The position numbers were made by a program, and so were the translations under genes. Below, in pieces: positions 1-6,570 of a stretch of DNA of 6,570 bases; the first letter of the stretch is position 1; the number at the start of each line of letters is the position of its first letter. The notes beneath the pieces are model-generated. The model was not told where the DNA came from. It ran no database searches and worked only from the letters and a program-made list of their open reading frames with translations. This DNA comes from an uncultured Erysipelotrichaceae bacterium (GTDB lineage Bacteria; Bacillota_I; Bacilli_A; RFN20; CAG-826), in assembly GCA_902791085.1 (NCBI GenBank), contig CADAUN010000089.1, positions 1 through 6,570 of the forward strand, written 5' to 3'.

Positions 1-662
1 AGCTTTTTTGATAAGCCACCACCGGAACATTTAAAATGCGGCTAGCAATCGTTAATCCCTCGCGCAAGGAAGAAACTGGGAACAAGGCGACCTTTACCGC
101 TTGACGGGTCGAATGCGTTTGATAGGCCCGATCAAAAGAAGAAAGAATCTTCAAATTCACGAAATAATGGCCGCCGACATAGGGCGAATAATCCATCTTC
201 CAGCCATCCATCGGGGCCAAGAAAAGAAGAAACAAATCGTTCCCGTCTGGTTTTTCTAAGAAGCAATATTGGTAAGTGTCTTCCAAGGAGCGATAAGGGC
301 TAGTGAAGAGATATTGATGCAAATAATGACCAGAATTCTTCTTCCCCATGAAATCGAAGGGAAGATTAAGCCCGTATTCGCTGCATTTCGTTGAATGCCC
401 TTCTAGGGCGAGTAGGACCCCATTCTCTAGCGTCTCCCATCTTAAAGTCGAGGAGAATTCCTCGTTTTGTATCTAATCTCAATTCTGCTTCGTGGCTATC
501 ATAAGGGGAGCAACCATTTTGCCGTTCCCCTTTGGTGATGTCTTCATCTTGTTTTGTGTAGGATAAAGAGAGATCTCCTCCATTCAAGATGCTTCGTCCA
601 TCCCGGAGGTCAAGAAGAGATAAAGTATTGCCTTTCGGCATAGCAATGATACGTTTTTCCAT
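1..662 (-). CDS. Unrecognised protein, third gene of glycan operon; frameshifted and truncated by window edge
   Basis: I do not recognise the family. The start is ATG at 662-660, preceded by a strong GGAGG site, 12 nt after the GH94 stop. The first frame gives about 66 plausible residues (begins MEKRIIAMPKGNTLSLLDL), then turns implausible (Arg-rich) and stops at 368-366. The +1-shifted frame is open from 472 to the window edge. It reads as ordinary protein, with segments such as ENGVLLALEGHSTKCSEYG, MDGWKMDYSPYVGGHYF and SLREGLTIASRILNVP. Joining the frames near 465-468 gives about 220 N-terminal residues rich in aromatics and beta-type alternation, with no signal peptide or membrane segment, so it is probably cytoplasmic. 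By context it may be another glycan-processing enzyme with an N-terminal beta-sandwich, but this is inference only. The break could be a real mutation, an assembly error or, less likely, recoding. Confidence 0.75.
465..468 (-). other. Probable frameshift site (A4 run on the coding strand)
   Basis: Frame 1 is sensible up to codon 65-66 (ACA AAA). The downstream frame, one base later, is closed above 473 by TAG (475-473) and a preceding TGA. The frame change must therefore lie between about 472 and 366. The best join is at the AAAA run: removing one A gives ...RLDT-NEEFSSTLRW..., which continues smoothly. The exact base is inferred; the change of frame is seen directly. Confidence 0.6.
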
Positions 663-667
663 AAATC

Positions 668-672
668 CTCCG
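668..672 (-). promoter_or_regulatory. Shine-Dalgarno for the third operon gene
   Basis: The coding strand reads GGAGG-ATTT-ATG (motif at 672-668) directly after the GH94 TAG stop at 677-675. The strong motif fixes the ATG at 662 as the start and shows that this reading frame was selected for translation, despite the later frameshift. Confidence 0.85.
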
Positions 673-674
673 AT

Positions 675-2984
675 CTATTTCGCCATAAAGATGACTTCGA
701 TGAAACGTTCTTTCCGTCCGTCAGGAACCAATAATCCATCAGGAATCGCCCTTCCATTTTCGAGAATCTTGGTTTCTTTCCCCTTTACGAAATGGAAATG
801 ATACAGCGTTCCTTTGTAGCGACGAGTTGCCCTCGCTTCTTGCCAAGACGAGGGCAAAACAGGATCAATCAGAAGTCCGTCTAAAGTAGGACGAATTCCA
901 AAAAGATATTGTGTTAAAGCACGATAAATCCATCCCGCTGTCCCGGTGATCCAGCTCATCGGCGCATAACCAGCAAGATTTTTGTCTTCTGGCCCCACAA
1001 ACATGTTGCTCCAAGCATATGGTTCCATCCCGTTGTCCGGATTTTCGGGATTATCAAAACGAATCATTCGGTAGGTTTCGTATGCTTTATCGCCGCGGCC
1101 TAAAAGGCAATCGGCAACCATTTTAAACGCGACTCCGTGGTTATAAACCGATCCGTTCTCCACCAATCCCGGTTTGAAATAACTGATACGACCAATCGTG
1201 TCGTCTCCTTTGGTGAAAGAAGGATTGCAAAGGCAATAACCAAAGGGACAGCGAAGACGTTTTTCGACTTCGTCCATATATCCTTCTAACGTCTTTTTCG
1301 GTGCCAAAGAAGCCAATACAGCCCACGTCTGAGGATTTAAGAAAATCGTCGGTCCCTCGCTTTCTTTAGCACCAATCGCCTTCCCTTCATCCGTGAAGCC
1401 ATAAATCAAATGACCATCGCTTTGGCCATAGGACAAAATCGAATGACGGAGTTCTTCTTTCGTTTTTTGAGCTTCTTCGATCCATTCCTCTTTGCCCGCA
1501 AAATGAAGGATATCAATCCATTCATTGAACGCTTTAACGCTGGCAATCGATAACCAAACGCTTTCGCCTTTCTTTGCTAACCCAGCGGCATTCAACGAAT
1601 CGTTCCAATCTCCTCCCAAGAAAAGAACAAGACCATGCTCTCCCCTTGTCTTAGCCAAGTGGTCCATTCCTCGTTTCACGTGTTCCAAAACGCTTTCTTG
1701 GTAAGAAGTTCCTTGGTAAGCGCGATAGGTAAACGAATCGCTAAGATCATAATGCTCTTCGCTCGTTCCAGGTAAATAAGGAATCTTCTCATCAAGGATG
1801 GTTTTGTCGCCCGTCTCAGCTAAATAGGCATACAAGGCAGCAGGAATCCAGCTTGCTCCATCGTTATAGGGATAATTGAAGTCAGGCTCGTACATCCGAA
1901 TGGGATTGCCGTCTTCATATTGGTGTTTCAAAATTTCAAGGATTCTGGTTCTCGCAAGTGCTGGATCTAATGTCGCAAAGGCGGTGCAATCTTGCGTCAC
2001 GTCGCGAAACCCCTTGCCATAGATTCTTCCCCAATCTTTGCCTAAGGACAATTGCCGTTTTAACCAAAGATTCACTTGGGAATTCAAAATGGGGTCAGGC
2101 GAAGAAAGATGGAAACATTCGTCGTATTCTTTTGCTTTTTCTTTGGCTGATGCCATCTCTTTGTCAAAACGCGAAAGAGAAGCAAACGAAGACACGAGTT
2201 CTTTCGCTTCCTCTAGGTCATTCGTGGCACCATAGGCGTAAACCACATCGAATTTCTCGCCTGGTTTTAAGGTAACCCGATGCATCAACGCACCAACGTA
2301 AGATCCATCAAAATCACTTCCTTTGGACGCTAATTCGCCTTTTTCAATCGGAAGCGGATTCCCATAAGTCCGATGACCGCGAAGGAATCGTTGCTCGGAT
2401 ACTTCATATCCATCAAACGGACGGGACGCACCAAGCACGACATCATCATAAAATTTTGGGATTTTATACCCTTGGTACGTATAGAGAAGGGCGTTCATTC
2501 CTTCTTCCTTGTGCCCTTCGCCATAGGAGGTATGTGGGCCCATCACCACCGTTGGATGGCAAACGAAAGTAATGTCTAATGGTAATGTTTCTTTCGATAC
2601 GTTGGTAACGACTGCTTTCACCATGACGACTCTTCCGACCATCGGAACCATAAAAGTCAATTCGGCGTGAATGCCATTTACTTCCGAAATGATGGTGTGA
2701 TAGCCAATCCCAACGTGACATTCAAAACGATCAAATTTTTCTTGATTGAAGTTTCGGTTCATCGCCCAATATTTGCCGCTTTTTCTGTTCCGAACATAAA
2801 GGTAACGGACTCCTGCGTCAATTTGCCGATTGGTAGAGCCTAAATTCGTGAAGGCGTTCCCATCGCCAAACTGAGTCAAGCAAAGAACCGTATTACCGTT
2901 CCAAAGATAATTTAACCAATCCCGTCGTGGGAACATGTCTTCAATCACATATTCGCGATTCGCGTCATCAAAATGATTTGCCAT
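675..2984 (-). CDS. GH94-family glycoside phosphorylase (cellobiose/chitobiose phosphorylase-like)
   Basis: This cytoplasmic enzyme of 769 residues is predicted to phosphorolyse a beta-linked disaccharide to a sugar 1-phosphate and a free sugar with inversion. The length is normal for GH94. An N-terminal beta-sandwich (about 1-285) precedes an (alpha/alpha)6 barrel (about 297-700) and a short C-terminal beta segment. Family hallmarks are visible: GKGFRDVTQD at 323-332 (Arg327 and Asp328, -1 subsite region); GGDWNDSLN at 457-465, where Asp462 matches the general acid of characterised GH94 enzymes; YNHG at 614-617 (His616, phosphate site); and WITGTAGW at 678-685 (phosphate-binding Thr/Gly loop). 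There is no signal peptide. The ATG follows GAGG, which overlaps the upstream GH20 stop. Specificity cannot be read from sequence: the GH20 neighbour favours a HexNAc-containing substrate such as N,N'-diacetylchitobiose, but cellobiose, laminaribiose or another beta-glucosyl sugar remain possible. Family assignment is firm; substrate is inference. Confidence 0.93.
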   Translation of the reverse strand: MANHFDDANREYVIEDMFPRRDWLNYLWNGNTVLCLTQFGDGNAFTNLGSTNRQIDAGVRYLYVRNRKSGKYWAMNRNFNQEKFDRFECHVGIGYHTIISEVNGIHAELTFMVPMVGRVVMVKAVVTNVSKETLPLDITFVCHPTVVMGPHTSYGEGHKEEGMNALLYTYQGYKIPKFYDDVVLGASRPFDGYEVSEQRFLRGHRTYGNPLPIEKGELASKGSDFDGSYVGALMHRVTLKPGEKFDVVYAYGATNDLEEAKELVSSFASLSRFDKEMASAKEKAKEYDECFHLSSPDPILNSQVNLWLKRQLSLGKDWGRIYGKGFRDVTQDCTAFATLDPALARTRILEILKHQYEDGNPIRMYEPDFNYPYNDGASWIPAALYAYLAETGDKTILDEKIPYLPGTSEEHYDLSDSFTYRAYQGTSYQESVLEHVKRGMDHLAKTRGEHGLVLFLGGDWNDSLNAAGLAKKGESVWLSIASVKAFNEWIDILHFAGKEEWIEEAQKTKEELRHSILSYGQSDGHLIYGFTDEGKAIGAKESEGPTIFLNPQTWAVLASLAPKKTLEGYMDEVEKRLRCPFGYCLCNPSFTKGDDTIGRISYFKPGLVENGSVYNHGVAFKMVADCLLGRGDKAYETYRMIRFDNPENPDNGMEPYAWSNMFVGPEDKNLAGYAPMSWITGTAGWIYRALTQYLFGIRPTLDGLLIDPVLPSSWQEARATRRYKGTLYHFHFVKGKETKILENGRAIPDGLLVPDGRKERFIEVIFMAK

Positions 2985-2992
2985 ATCGATTT

Positions 2993-2996
2993 CCTC
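2993..2996 (-). promoter_or_regulatory. Shine-Dalgarno of the GH94 gene overlapping the GH20 stop codon
   Basis: The coding strand reads TGA-GGAAATCGAT-ATG. The GAGG at 2996-2993 shares bases with the TGA stop of the GH20 gene (2997-2995) and lies 8 nt before the ATG at 2984. This is a typical arrangement for translational coupling of consecutive operon genes. Confidence 0.8.
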
Positions 2997-4863
2997 ACAA
3001 TCTTGTTTTTCGTCCTAAAGCTAAACCGACCCAATCCTTATAAAAGGTAATTTTGTTTTCTCCTCCTGGATACAAAGGAAGCCGTTTTTCTTCTAAATCC
3101 GGCAACCTTTTTATCTTGCCATCTAGATAGGCAAGAAGGTCGTTATGGATCTCTTTTAATCGTTCGATTGACCCCATGAAACGGGTGGTAAATAAAGCAA
3201 ATCCTTTTGCTTTGTTATAACTCATCCAATGGAGGCGATAGGTCTGATAAAACTGCTCTAATTGTTGAGACAGGGGAAGGATTTCTTCCGCAATTTCTTG
3301 TAACGTCTCATGGTCATCTCTTTGATAGGCTTCAGGCAAACGCGATACCAGAGGCGTTTTCTCGCTTAAAAACAGGCAAAGTTCTTCTTCAAAAGAATAA
3401 AGAGAAGCCAAAACGCCGCCTTTCTTTGCTAATCGTCCCATCTCTTTGGCAACATGACGATAATATTCCCCAGCATTTTTCGGCGTATGAGCTGCCATCA
3501 CCCCGAAGAACAAATCGTCAAATACAAGATAATAAGCAGGATTCACTTCTTCAAAAGGATCGTTTGGCTCATCAAAGGACACCTCGTTAGGCAAATCCAA
3601 TTCCAACAATTCTTTTTCATCGTACCCGTATAAAAACTGGCAGCGAGAAGAAGGGTCAATCCCTCGATAAGACAAAGAGGCGTTGCTATAAGCGAAATAA
3701 GTAGGAATGGCCATCAAAGGAGAGGTAACAGTCTCCCATCTCGTAATCAAAAGATCCTGAATTTGTTTGTCTTCCATGCCACCCATGATGGCTGGCAACG
3801 AACGTATGCCAATGCCATTTTGCGGTGCGAAAGAAGCATAGCCGTGAGCAATCGTAGCAAAAGAAACGCGCGAACATAGATTTTGTACCATAGAAACACA
3901 ACGGTTGAATTCTTGTCGTTCGTGCACCGCATAATTCCAAATACGGATGGTTACGTTGTCGGGAATCTGGCGCTTGATCTCATCATTGAAGGGATGATAC
4001 ATCGAATCTGGCGGAAACATGTAACCTTGGAATTCCATCTCAAAAAGGGTGTCGCACCAAATCTCTAAGTGGTCGAATCCTTCTTCTTTGGCAATTTGGG
4101 CAACGCGGTTCAAATGCCGTAAGAATAATGTTTTTTGGTCAGGGAAAGAAGGATCCACAAACCAGTGATAACGTCCAGCCCCCATGAAATAGGATTCGTC
4201 CATGCCTAAGGAGATACGAGTGCTCTTCGTTACCGAACGGATGCTACGAATCATTTTTCGAATCAAGGTAAATGTTGGCTCATAATCCGTTAACATCACA
4301 TCGTTGATGTCTCTCATTTCTCCGAAGCGTGACCAACGAAGCATTTTCCCCATATGTCCTAAGGTTTGAATGAAAGGCACGATCTCGACATCGAATTTCT
4401 CGCCATAAGATACGATTTCCTGCCATTCTTCTTTGGAATAAGAAGAATTTTGATAACCGAAATATGGCTCCCCTTCCACTTGGTAAGTAGATTCAAGATA
4501 TAGACCAAGATACGTATAACCAAGAAGGGCACTTTCCTGAATCATGGTTTTGATCCCTTCTACGGACATCACCCCGTCAGAACAGTCTTGCATCGTTCCT
4601 AATTCTTGAATCTTTCGGCTGATTTCAATCGTTTTGTTCTCTTTGGCATATTGAAGCGCTAACGAGAAGCCTAAGTACACGAAATGATCTTGTGGATAAG
4701 AAACGATGGCACCATGAGGTGTCGTTTCGACACGCAAGAGGTCGCCTTCAATCGGTTCTAATCGAATGGGGTAGCCATCCTTGCTTAAGGAAAACGAAAG
4801 ACGTGGTTCTAATTCTTTTATCCCATCGTAATATCGGGAAGAACAATCTATTGTGATCTTCAT
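2995..4863 (-). CDS. Cytoplasmic GH20 beta-N-acetylhexosaminidase (GH20C-like, divergent)
   Basis: This 622-residue protein is predicted to remove terminal beta-linked GlcNAc or GalNAc from oligosaccharides inside the cell. There is no signal peptide. Its length and layout fit the GH20C-type exo-hexosaminidases of Bacillota: a small N-terminal alpha/beta domain (about 1-90), a TIM barrel (about 90-430) and a helical C-terminal extension (about 440-622). Supporting motifs are VPFIQTLGHMGKMLRW at 162-177; ISLGMDESYFMGAGRY at 217-232 with the Asp222-Glu223 pair used in substrate-assisted catalysis; and EIWCDTLFEME at 267-277, resembling the family IWSDMFF strand. Later motifs diverge: the WNY at 309-311 and TRWETVTSPL at 374-383 lack acidic residues I would expect in typical GH20C proteins, so specificity may differ. 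The ATG at 4863 has only a weak AGG upstream and sits just after an extended -10 promoter. First gene of the operon with GH94. Confidence 0.88.
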   Translation of the reverse strand: MKITIDCSSRYYDGIKELEPRLSFSLSKDGYPIRLEPIEGDLLRVETTPHGAIVSYPQDHFVYLGFSLALQYAKENKTIEISRKIQELGTMQDCSDGVMSVEGIKTMIQESALLGYTYLGLYLESTYQVEGEPYFGYQNSSYSKEEWQEIVSYGEKFDVEIVPFIQTLGHMGKMLRWSRFGEMRDINDVMLTDYEPTFTLIRKMIRSIRSVTKSTRISLGMDESYFMGAGRYHWFVDPSFPDQKTLFLRHLNRVAQIAKEEGFDHLEIWCDTLFEMEFQGYMFPPDSMYHPFNDEIKRQIPDNVTIRIWNYAVHERQEFNRCVSMVQNLCSRVSFATIAHGYASFAPQNGIGIRSLPAIMGGMEDKQIQDLLITRWETVTSPLMAIPTYFAYSNASLSYRGIDPSSRCQFLYGYDEKELLELDLPNEVSFDEPNDPFEEVNPAYYLVFDDLFFGVMAAHTPKNAGEYYRHVAKEMGRLAKKGGVLASLYSFEEELCLFLSEKTPLVSRLPEAYQRDDHETLQEIAEEILPLSQQLEQFYQTYRLHWMSYNKAKGFALFTTRFMGSIERLKEIHNDLLAYLDGKIKRLPDLEEKRLPLYPGGENKITFYKDWVGLALGRKTRL

Positions 4864-4879
4864 TTGGTTGCCTGGAACT

Positions 4880-4888
4880 ATTGTATCA
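4880..4888 (-). promoter_or_regulatory. Extended -10 promoter of the GH20-GH94 operon
   Basis: The coding strand reads TGATACAAT at 4888-4880, a TGn extended -10 followed by TACAAT, one mismatch from TATAAT. No TTGACA-like -35 lies 17 bp upstream, because that position falls in the terminator stem (TCTCCC). A start about 7 nt downstream (near A4873) would give a leader of roughly 10 nt. The promoter overlaps the T-rich tail of the preceding terminator. This is seen by eye; activity is inferred. Confidence 0.6.
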
Positions 4889-4925
4889 AAACAAGAATAG
4901 GCGGGAGATAGAAATCACCCGCCTA
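4887..4925 (-). terminator. Rho-independent terminator after the surface-protein gene
   Basis: On the coding strand TAGGCGGG (4925-4918) and CCCGCCTA (4905-4898) form a perfect 8-bp stem. The 12-nt loop can pair further as GAT/ATC. A T-rich tail TTCTTGTTTT follows. It lies 22 nt after the surface-protein stop. On the plus strand the same hairpin is followed by T6 (4933-4938), so it could act in both directions, though no plus-strand gene approaches it. Confidence 0.85.
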
Positions 4926-4947
4926 ATCTATGCTTTTTTATCGAATT

Positions 4948-6570
4948 TTATGCATTTAAACCATAGGTGATTTTTGAGACAAGAAGAATGCCGTCTGTCG
5001 CTTCAACCCAAGGTGCATAGTTAAATATTCTAAACATCAAGCAAGCTTGCTTGTTGTAGCCAACCGTGCCGAAGCAAAGATTGTAGAACGTTTCATCCGT
5101 ATCATCAGAATAGGTAGCAGACTGAGACCAGTACATTTCTGATCCTTTGTTTTTCAGATTCTCGCGCGTTACCTTAAGATCGAACCATTCGTTCGAATAA
5201 CGAGCAGCACCGTAATAGGTGTTATCCAGTTCCACGTTGGCACTATAGGCGCCGATGCGTTTCTTCGTTTCTGTCGCAAAGCACATTCTAATGGTGATGT
5301 AATCGAAAGCGAATTTCTTGTTTCCTAAGTCCAAACGGACGCTAGATTGAGCTTGATTTGCTTTCTCAACGCCATATTCAACGACGCCGTTGGAGTCTTT
5401 GTATTCTTCTAACCAAGTGCTACCGCCGTTATGGTAATCGATTTGAACGTGTTGCCCTTTCACAGGATAAGGTTCACCGACTGGATCTTCCGTATAAACA
5501 TCATCCGTCGCATAGCTATAAACGGTATTCGTCAAATCTTCGGCCAAGAAAGTCTTTTCATATGCTTCTGTAACACCATCCGCTTTGACGGCAATTTTGT
5601 ATTTGTTTGCTTTTGGAAGAGTAACCGTTCCGTTCTCTGTCGCGATTTCTTCCCACGCTTCCCCGTTCAGTCCATATATTTTTGCTTCCGTGATGTCTCT
5701 TTCGCTTTCGAACACTCCATCGGTGACCGTTACTTTTGTTGGCAAGGTCATCGCGCCTTTGGACAAATCATAATCAGCAGGGAGACCTTCAATCCCGGCA
5801 ATGGAATCGGCGACATGCGAAACACCCCAAGTAATCGAATCCAAATAGAATGTCACTGGGGCCTTAGCTTCGACCAAGGCAGCGTCGTTTGTATACATCA
5901 TGATCGCTTGGCCATTCACATATTTCTCATTCAACGCGTCATAGACCCCTTGCCGATTGACTTTGTCTTTTGTCAGGAAGGAATTTTCCGACAACGTTTT
6001 GAGGCTGATGTCGAAGTTTGTCCATTGCTTCACGGCAACGTCACCCAATTTCGCGTTCCAAGAATAGAATGGCAACGTTTCGCTCTCGGTCGCTGCATCC
6101 ACATAAACGTGAAGACGGATGTAATCAAATTTCCGCTCGATGGCTTTGTTCATGACAGAAGAAGAGAAACGCATGGCTAAGAAACCAGCCCCAGTATCGG
6201 TGGCATTGGCTTCAATTGTTTTCAAAACGCCTTTTTCTCCTTCAAAAGTATCTAAGAACTCTTTCTCGCCATCGATGTCCCCGATTTCATCGGCACTATC
6301 AAACGAAGAGAAATAGGTCGGGTCGGCCACCACATCATAGGTGGCAGTATAAGTCACGTCTGCCAATGCTTTAGTGACTTCTTTATCCCATCCCTCAAAG
6401 GTATAGGTCTTCGATTGAGTCCCAGCTTTCGTTGGGGTCTTTCCTTCGTAGGCAACCTCCTCGCCATGGCGATAGGTTTTTTCTTGTAATTTCGTTCCGT
6501 CCATGTCGACGAAAGAAATCACGTAGGTATTGATATCAACCGAGATCGACAAGGTAGCATCTGCTTTTAA
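4948..6570 (-). CDS. Large secreted/surface protein, C-terminal part: B-type repeats and two beta-sandwich modules (5' end outside window)
   Basis: The frame is open to base 6570, so the gene starts beyond the window; a TTG at 6552 is not the start. The 540 visible residues show: the tail of one repeat (1-15); a full InlB B-type (Listeria-Bacteroides) repeat at about 16-79, with FVDMDGTKLQ, TPTKAG and YTFEGWDKEV; a beta-sandwich, CBM-like module (about 86-250); an Ig-like region (about 255-345); and a second beta-sandwich resembling the first (about 346-540). Paired segments are FDYIRLHVYV/FDYITIRMCF and FYLDSITWGV/LLVSKITYGL. Such proteins are usually exported and bind glycans or host surfaces; that role is inferred. 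The protein ends at TYGLNA with no LPXTG motif or membrane anchor, so any attachment must come from the unseen N-terminal part. An intrinsic terminator follows closely. The signal peptide and any enzymatic domain would lie upstream. Confidence 0.85.
   Translation of the reverse strand, partial: LKADATLSISVDINTYVISFVDMDGTKLQEKTYRHGEEVAYEGKTPTKAGTQSKTYTFEGWDKEVTKALADVTYTATYDVVADPTYFSSFDSADEIGDIDGEKEFLDTFEGEKGVLKTIEANATDTGAGFLAMRFSSSVMNKAIERKFDYIRLHVYVDAATESETLPFYSWNAKLGDVAVKQWTNFDISLKTLSENSFLTKDKVNRQGVYDALNEKYVNGQAIMMYTNDAALVEAKAPVTFYLDSITWGVSHVADSIAGIEGLPADYDLSKGAMTLPTKVTVTDGVFESERDITEAKIYGLNGEAWEEIATENGTVTLPKANKYKIAVKADGVTEAYEKTFLAEDLTNTVYSYATDDVYTEDPVGEPYPVKGQHVQIDYHNGGSTWLEEYKDSNGVVEYGVEKANQAQSSVRLDLGNKKFAFDYITIRMCFATETKKRIGAYSANVELDNTYYGAARYSNEWFDLKVTRENLKNKGSEMYWSQSATYSDDTDETFYNLCFGTVGYNKQACLMFRIFNYAPWVEATDGILLVSKITYGLNA
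5038..5053. repeat. Perfect 16-bp palindrome inside the surface-protein gene
   Basis: CAAGCAAGCTTGCTTG equals its own reverse complement. It lies in codons for NKQACL, about 90 bp before the stop. No role is evident, and it may be chance. Confidence 0.4.
6334..6525 (-). repeat. Complete InlB B-type (Listeria-Bacteroides) protein repeat
   Basis: The encoded stretch runs from YVISFVDMDGT to VTYTATYD. It matches the general pattern of these beta-grasp repeats: a hydrophobic strand ending in DG, a HG or YG turn, TPTK, YTFxGW, then alternating Thr/Tyr strands. Bases 6526-6570 encode ADATLSISVDI, which lines up with the end of this repeat (ADVTYTATYDV). A tandem copy therefore probably precedes it. 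Confidence 0.75.

Noticed and set aside
465..470. Programmed ribosomal frameshifting at ACAAAAC
   Set aside because: The change needed is +1, not the -1 typical of X-XXY-YYZ heptamers, and no clear stimulatory structure or internal SD is visible. A mutation or assembly error is simpler.
366..662. A stand-alone 98-residue protein
   Set aside because: The last 30 or so residues of that frame look non-coding, and the overlapping +1 frame carries on as plausible protein to the window edge. A frameshifted longer gene fits better.
1958..2579. Several plus-strand open frames of 65-105 codons opposite the GH94 gene
   Set aside because: They overlap the GH94 coding region, have low-complexity or basic translations and lack RBS or promoter signals. 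They are shadows of the real gene.
4926..4990. An upstream sigma-A-like promoter at the end of the surface gene (AT-rich TAAAAT and TAGATT boxes)
   Set aside because: No convincing -35 partner is present, and transcripts from here would meet the strong terminator at 4925-4898 before reaching the GH20 gene.
5431..6180. A 249-codon open frame on the plus strand opposite the surface-protein gene
   Set aside because: It lies wholly antisense to a well-supported gene, has no clear RBS, and reads as Phe/Ile/Arg-rich sequence with no domain pattern. It is best explained by the codon use of the minus-strand gene.
6550..6552. TTG as the start of the surface-protein gene
   Set aside because: The frame stays open upstream to 6570, and the preceding residues align with the end of another B-type repeat. 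There is no RBS, so this is an internal codon of a truncated gene.

Overview
The window is a stretch of bacterial chromosome with all genes on the minus strand, so transcription runs from high to low coordinates. Base composition is moderate to low in G+C. TGA and TAG act as stops, TGG encodes Trp, and the two downstream genes have GGAGG-type ribosome binding sites, so the standard bacterial code applies. Intracellular GH94 and GH20C-like enzymes next to a secreted protein with a Listeria-Bacteroides (InlB B-type) repeat suggest a host- or gut-associated Bacillota (Bacilli or Erysipelotrichia-like). This placement is an inference; no marker gene is present.

Layout in transcription order. (1) 6570-4948: the C-terminal 540 residues of a large secreted or surface protein. 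It has the tail of one B-type repeat, one complete B-type repeat, then two similar beta-sandwich (CBM-like) modules separated by an Ig-like linker. The 5' part lies outside the window. (2) 4925-4887: an intrinsic terminator with a perfect 8-bp GC-rich stem, followed at once by an extended -10 promoter whose predicted start would give a leader of only about 10 nt. (3) 4863-2995: a 622-residue cytoplasmic GH20-type beta-N-acetylhexosaminidase with the Asp-Glu catalytic pair at 222-223. (4) 2984-675: a 769-residue GH94-type glycoside phosphorylase with the DWND catalytic motif. (5) 662-1: the N-terminal part of a third protein of unrecognised family. It is split by an apparent +1 frameshift near an A4 run (465-468) and runs off the window edge.

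Genes 3 to 5 have gaps of 10 and 12 nt and almost certainly form one operon. The simplest model is that a GlcNAc-containing or other beta-linked oligosaccharide enters the cell, the GH20 enzyme trims a terminal HexNAc, and the GH94 enzyme phosphorolyses a beta-linked disaccharide to a sugar 1-phosphate. The third protein would act on the same glycan. The upstream surface protein may bind glycans outside the cell, but the terminator separates its transcription from the operon. No transporter, regulator, RNA gene, insertion sequence or CRISPR array was found. There is no gene-free stretch above 300 bases; the only sizeable intergenic region is 4864-4947.
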